64,000 nucleotides of DNA. Source: Staphylococcus capitis subsp. capitis (GTDB lineage Bacteria > Bacillota > Bacilli > Staphylococcales > Staphylococcaceae). Positions 60,387 through 64,000 of the stretch are shown in pieces. The notes below the pieces were generated by a model, which made no database searches, was not told the origin of the DNA, and saw only the letters and a program-made list of their open reading frames with translations. The position numbers were made by a program, and so were the translations under genes. The stretch lies in the NCBI RefSeq assembly GCF_040739495.1, contig NZ_CP145263.1, forward strand, positions 992,001 through 1,056,000, written 5' to 3'. Each line of letters starts with the position of its first letter. The stretch's first letter is position 1.

Positions 60387-61559
60387 TTAAATATCGCTAT
60401 AACGTTCATACCAACTTGCAACCTGTTTAGCAATTCTAAGATTTTTATCAGATATTTCTTTAGTTCTTGGAATATAAGCATAATCATTTAAACGATCTTC
60501 CCAGCGTTTTGGTAGTTTGACGGTATTATATAACTTCCATTTATTAATCCAATTTAACGGGAGGTAACCTCGTTGAATAGGCTCCCCTATTAAACTTAAA
60601 AAGACGTGACTCCAGGCTCGAGGGACAACTCTCCAAATATTATAACCTCCGCCCCCGAACATTAATACTTTATGATTACAATAGCGTTTTGCTAAATCTT
60701 GGATTATATATGGAATAGAATATAGACTATTTAATGTACAGTTCATGTGTGTAAGTGGATCTCTATAATGGATATCTAAACCATGAACGCTTAAAATGAT
60801 ATCAGGCTTAAAAGCTGCAACTAATGGTTCTACAGTTTCTTTAAATACCTCTAGATAAGAGGCATCTTCAGTATAAGGTTCAAGAGGCACATTTACCGTA
60901 TAACCATATCCTATATCTTCACCACGTTCAGTATAATGACCAGAGCCCGGGAATAAAAATTTTCCTGTCTCATGAATGGAATAAGTCATAATTCTATTGT
61001 CTGTATAAAAGCTCCATTGTGTACCATCTCCATGATGTGCATCTGTATCAATAACCATGACGCGTTGATGATATTTTTCAACTAAATACTTTGCAGTAAT
61101 AGCAACATCATTATAAATGCAAAAGCCATTCGCTCGTCCGGGTAGTGCGTGATGTAAACCACCACCGAGATGGCATCCATTAATAAATGTTCCATCCATG
61201 ATACAATCCACTAAATTAAGCGCTCCTCCTACAATCCGAGCGCTATGACGATGCATATGTTTAAATTGAAGCGTATCATCACCATTGAGTCCATATTTCT
61301 TTGCCTCGTGTTCACTTAATATACCATGTGAAGCGTGCCGAATAGCTTGAATATAATCATATTGATGAATTAATGCGAGTTCTTCATCTGTAGCTATACG
61401 TGGTATTACGATATGCTCATCCTTTAAAAAGTTCGCGTCCTTTAACAACTCAGTCGTTAGTTTAAGCCTCATTTGATTGAACGGGTGTTCGTTACTAAAG
61501 CGGTATTGTAAGAGATCTTCAGAATAAACATAACCAGTACTTAAATTTTTATTTGGCAT
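60387..61559 (-). CDS. acuC: Acetoin utilization deacetylase AcuC
   Basis: This class I histone-deacetylase-like enzyme removes acetyl groups from lysine, in Bacillus from acetyl-CoA synthetase. The catalytic motifs are intact: HLGGGLHHALPG (near residue 135), VIDTDAHHGDGTQ (near 170, zinc Asp/His) and SVHGLDIHYRDP (near 260). Length 390 aa. The start ATG has a GGGGGAG Shine-Dalgarno. It lies downstream of acuA on the same strand; acuB is missing from the usual acuABC set. Confidence 0.93.
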   Translation of the reverse strand: MPNKNLSTGYVYSEDLLQYRFSNEHPFNQMRLKLTTELLKDANFLKDEHIVIPRIATDEELALIHQYDYIQAIRHASHGILSEHEAKKYGLNGDDTLQFKHMHRHSARIVGGALNLVDCIMDGTFINGCHLGGGLHHALPGRANGFCIYNDVAITAKYLVEKYHQRVMVIDTDAHHGDGTQWSFYTDNRIMTYSIHETGKFLFPGSGHYTERGEDIGYGYTVNVPLEPYTEDASYLEVFKETVEPLVAAFKPDIILSVHGLDIHYRDPLTHMNCTLNSLYSIPYIIQDLAKRYCNHKVLMFGGGGYNIWRVVPRAWSHVFLSLIGEPIQRGYLPLNWINKWKLYNTVKLPKRWEDRLNDYAYIPRTKEISDKNLRIAKQVASWYERYSDI

Positions 61560-61661
61560 GATGCTCCCCCCGTAACAACATTCTCACTATTTTGATTAAC
61601 TTTATTTGAATGCGAGATATTTAACTATGATACTTTTGAAATTAGATTCTTTTGTAGTATG

Positions 61662-62294
61662 TCAAAAGAAGAATTTATTTTTATATCTAAGATCGTCAAA
61701 AGCTTGTTGTTGTGACAAAGTGATACGTTTGCCAATACGCGCCATTAAACAATTAGCAGGGTGGCTAGTGATTTCAGGATCATCTGTAGCAAAAATTTCT
61801 AATCCACCCTTAGACATTAACTTTTGCATCAATTTCTTATACTCGAAAACATCTAGCTGTGCTTGATCCAAATCCCAATGCCAATAATATTCAGTAGTCA
61901 ATACAATATAATCTTCAAATTCATCCGCAGATAAACTAGTCGCAATAAGCTCGCCACCTAAATGTAAGTGACGGTATGTAGGACTTATCTCTATGGCTCC
62001 TAGTTCAATTAAATAGGTCAAATGACCCTCGGACCATCTTTCGAATTCATCAGGATAATGATATGTCACATATCCAACGATATGCTTGTCTTGACGAATG
62101 ATATAGACACGACCTTCAGGTAGTTCAGTAATCTCTAAAAGTGCTTCATACTGATCCTGAGGTAGGCGGAATGCATTTAGCTGGCCATCTAAAGTAAGCG
62201 TTTTCAAAAAAGTGTACGAAATAGGTCCTTCAATGACAAAAGTAGTGTCACTTAGTTTAAGATTCTTAGTTACATAAGTTTTAACATGTCTCAC
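61662..62294 (-). CDS. acuA: GNAT acetyltransferase AcuA
   Basis: This is a GNAT-fold protein acetyltransferase that in Bacillus acetylates and turns off acetyl-CoA synthetase. The segment YRHLHLGGELIATSL (near residue 107) corresponds to the acetyl-CoA loop, and GRVYIIRQDKHIVGYVTYHYPDEF precedes it. Length 210 aa. The GTG start lies 8 bases after AAGGAG. It is divergent from acsA across 173 bases that hold both promoters and a cre site, and 102 bases upstream of acuC. Confidence 0.9.
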   Translation of the reverse strand: MRHVKTYVTKNLKLSDTTFVIEGPISYTFLKTLTLDGQLNAFRLPQDQYEALLEITELPEGRVYIIRQDKHIVGYVTYHYPDEFERWSEGHLTYLIELGAIEISPTYRHLHLGGELIATSLSADEFEDYIVLTTEYYWHWDLDQAQLDVFEYKKLMQKLMSKGGLEIFATDDPEITSHPANCLMARIGKRITLSQQQAFDDLRYKNKFFF

Positions 62295-62395
62295 GTTATC
62301 ATCTCCTTATGCAGGTGACTTAACTTGTTATTAAACTTATTATATATAAAAAGGTTGTACATGAACAATTAAATAGTAATAGAATACAAAGATTT

Positions 62396-62424
62396 TTGAA
62401 AAATGTGAAAATTATATGTATAAT
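62396..62424 (+). promoter_or_regulatory. acsA promoter
   Basis: TTGAAA (62396-62401) and TATAAT (62419-62424) are 17 bases apart, with a predicted start near 62431. Confidence 0.8.
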
Positions 62425-62433
62425 TACTTTTAA

Positions 62434-62448
62434 AGAAAGCGATTTCAT
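62434..62448 (-). promoter_or_regulatory. cre site in the acsA-acuA region
   Basis: On the minus strand ATGAAATCGCTTTCT matches the cre consensus WTGNAANCGNWNNCW at all fixed positions. It begins a few bases after the acsA transcription start, a position that normally gives CcpA repression by roadblock. Confidence 0.8.
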
Positions 62449-62467
62449 AAACAAGGGGGATTTAATT

Positions 62468-64000
62468 ATGAAAGTTGAAGTGTATAAAAGAGAACCAGGG
62501 GATTACAATTTAGAGAATTATAATGAAGCTTATCAAAATTTCGATTGGAAAGAGATAGAAAAATCATTTTCTTGGTATGAAACAGGAAAAATGAATATGG
62601 CGTATGAATGTATCGATCGTCATGTTGATAACGGAAAAGGGGAAAAAATAGCATTAAATTATAAAGATGAGAAACGTAAAGAATCATACACTTATAGTGA
62701 TTTAAAAAAGTTATCAAATCAAGCAGCTAATGTTCTTAAAGATAAGGCGGATGTTAAAAAAAGAGATCGTGTTTTTATCTTTATGTCTCGTACACCTGAA
62801 TTATACTTTGCGTTCTTAGGTATTTTAAAAATTGGTGCGATTGTGGGTCCATTATTTGAAGCGTTCATGGAAAAGGCTGTAGCAGATCGTTTAGCTAATA
62901 GTGAAGCTAAAGTAGTCATTACGAATAAAGCATTACTTCCTAGAATTCCGAAAGATAAATTACCTCATTTAGAAACAATCATTGTTGTAGATGATGACGT
63001 TGATGGTGAATACATTGATTTTAATAAAGAAATGGGACAAGCTAGCGAGGAATTTAATATTGAGTGGCTAGCGCCAGATGATGGATTAATTCTTCACTAT
63101 ACATCAGGTTCTACAGGACAACCTAAGGGTGTATTGCACGTCCAACAAGCAATGCTATTACATTATATCTCAGGAAAATACGTATTAGATTTAAAAGAAG
63201 ATGATGTTTATTGGTGCACAGCTGATCCAGGATGGGTAACTGGTACATCTTACGGAGTCTTTGCTCCTTGGTTAAATGGTGTTACGAATTGCATAGCAGG
63301 TGGGCGATTCTCACCTGAATCTTGGTATAGCATGTTAGAAGAATTTAAAGTTACGATATGGTATACCGCACCAACAGCACTTCGTATGTTAATGAGTGCT
63401 GGAGACGATATCGTTGAAAAATACGATTTATCATCTGTACGGTCAATTTTATCTGTAGGAGAACCACTAAATCCAGAAGTAATAAAATGGGCGAAAGATG
63501 TCTATGATAAACGTGTTTTAGATACATGGTGGATGACTGAAACAGGTGGACATATGATTGTAAATTACCCAACTATGGATATTAAACTAGGTTCTATGGG
63601 TAAACCACTACCTGGTATTGAGGCAGCAATCATAGATGATGAAGGTAATGAACTCCCACCTAATCGTATGGGTAATTTAGCAATTAAGAAGGGTTGGCCT
63701 TCTATGATGCATTCTATTTGGAAAAATCCTGAAAAGTTTAACTCATACTTTATCGGAGATTGGTATGTTTCTGGTGACTCAGCTTATAAAGATGAGGATG
63801 GATACTACTGGTTCCAAGGACGAGTTGATGACGTTATTATGACAGCCGGAGAACGTGTTGGACCATTTGAGGTTGAGTCAAAATTAGTAGAACATGAAGC
63901 CGTAGCGGAAGCAGGTGTTATTGGTAAACCTGATCCAGTTCGTGGAGAAATTATTAAAACCTTCGTTGCATTAAGACAAGGATATGAACCATCAGATGAG
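62468..64000 (+). CDS. acsA: Acetyl-CoA synthetase (3' end cut by window)
   Basis: This enzyme converts acetate, ATP and CoA to acetyl-CoA. 511 codons are visible, about 90 percent of the family length. The AMP-forming core motif is YTSGSTGQPKG near residue 213, followed by SVGEPLNPE, DTWWMTETGG (near 356) and SGDSAYKDEDGYYWFQGRVDD (near 437), and then MTAGERVGPFEVES. The C-terminal lysine that is acetylated lies beyond the window. ATG 62468 follows AAGGGGGA. Regulation by cre and by AcuA/AcuC acetylation is inferred. Confidence 0.95.
   Translation, partial: MKVEVYKREPGDYNLENYNEAYQNFDWKEIEKSFSWYETGKMNMAYECIDRHVDNGKGEKIALNYKDEKRKESYTYSDLKKLSNQAANVLKDKADVKKRDRVFIFMSRTPELYFAFLGILKIGAIVGPLFEAFMEKAVADRLANSEAKVVITNKALLPRIPKDKLPHLETIIVVDDDVDGEYIDFNKEMGQASEEFNIEWLAPDDGLILHYTSGSTGQPKGVLHVQQAMLLHYISGKYVLDLKEDDVYWCTADPGWVTGTSYGVFAPWLNGVTNCIAGGRFSPESWYSMLEEFKVTIWYTAPTALRMLMSAGDDIVEKYDLSSVRSILSVGEPLNPEVIKWAKDVYDKRVLDTWWMTETGGHMIVNYPTMDIKLGSMGKPLPGIEAAIIDDEGNELPPNRMGNLAIKKGWPSMMHSIWKNPEKFNSYFIGDWYVSGDSAYKDEDGYYWFQGRVDDVIMTAGERVGPFEVESKLVEHEAVAEAGVIGKPDPVRGEIIKTFVALRQGYEPSDE

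Noticed and set aside
61606..61866. 86-aa open frame opposite acuA
   Set aside because: It overlaps the acuA coding region and lacks a start signal; AcuA is clear on the other strand.
62466..62717. 83-aa open frame on the minus strand at the acsA start
   Set aside because: It is the antisense shadow of the acsA N-terminus.

Overview
The window is about 64 kb of AT-rich chromosomal DNA from a Staphylococcus, most likely a coagulase-negative species. Three kinds of evidence point there. A YSIRK/LPDTG wall protein is present. Rot, SigS (with its EcfX neighbour) and SagB proteins match my recollection of the S. aureus proteins in length and sequence. The gene order also follows the staphylococcal core chromosome from the ccpA/acsA region to the metK/pckA region. 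The proteins diverge from S. aureus throughout, so I do not name a species. I see no phage, insertion sequence, CRISPR array, rRNA or tRNA.

Layout. 1-9 kb: Nudix hydrolase, alpha/beta hydrolase, pckA, SAM riboswitch with metK, a membrane NERD-domain protein, an aldo/keto reductase, two crcB genes and a transaldolase. 9-12 kb: the sigS-ecfX pair, a 72-aa orphan protein, sagB, and a previously uncalled 25-aa membrane peptide opposite sagB. 12-20.3 kb: a FAD/NAD-binding protein, the FMN riboswitch with ribD-ribE-ribAB-ribH, putA under a cre site, a hydrolase-fold protein without its catalytic serine, and rot behind a structured leader. 20.4-26.3 kb: two tRNA-modification genes, an MFS transporter, T-box-leuS and a rhodanese. 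26.6-37 kb: a giant sasC-like surface protein gene with about 36 DUF1542 repeats, broken by one frameshift and two nonsense codons. 37-48.8 kb: HI0933-type flavoprotein, murJ-rluB, pepV-dat, a kinase-like protein, trmB, a metallo-beta-lactamase-fold protein, an M42 peptidase and a thioredoxin-like protein. 48.9-57.7 kb: ytpQ-ytpR-ftsK(sftA-like)-murC and two YtxG/YtxH-type proteins. 57.9-64 kb: DAHP synthase/chorismate mutase, ccpA, and the acetate module acuC, acuA and acsA (cut by the window end).

How the genes work together. The window encodes CcpA and also carries cre or cre-like sites at the promoters of putA, acsA and pckA. These are genes for secondary carbon use (proline, acetate) and gluconeogenesis, so the region holds both the regulator and a small part of its regulon. 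Three RNA switches (SAM-I, FMN, T-box) control metK, riboflavin synthesis and leuS. AcuA and AcuC are expected to tune AcsA by lysine acetylation and deacetylation.

The most interesting items for follow-up are: the rot leader with several GGGA loops; an 18-bp perfect palindrome touching the sigS ribosome-binding site; the 25-aa membrane peptide gene; an unexplained leader of about 300 nt before the ytmP-like kinase gene; the decayed giant adhesin with a canonical slippery heptamer at its frame break; and the serine-less hydrolase.
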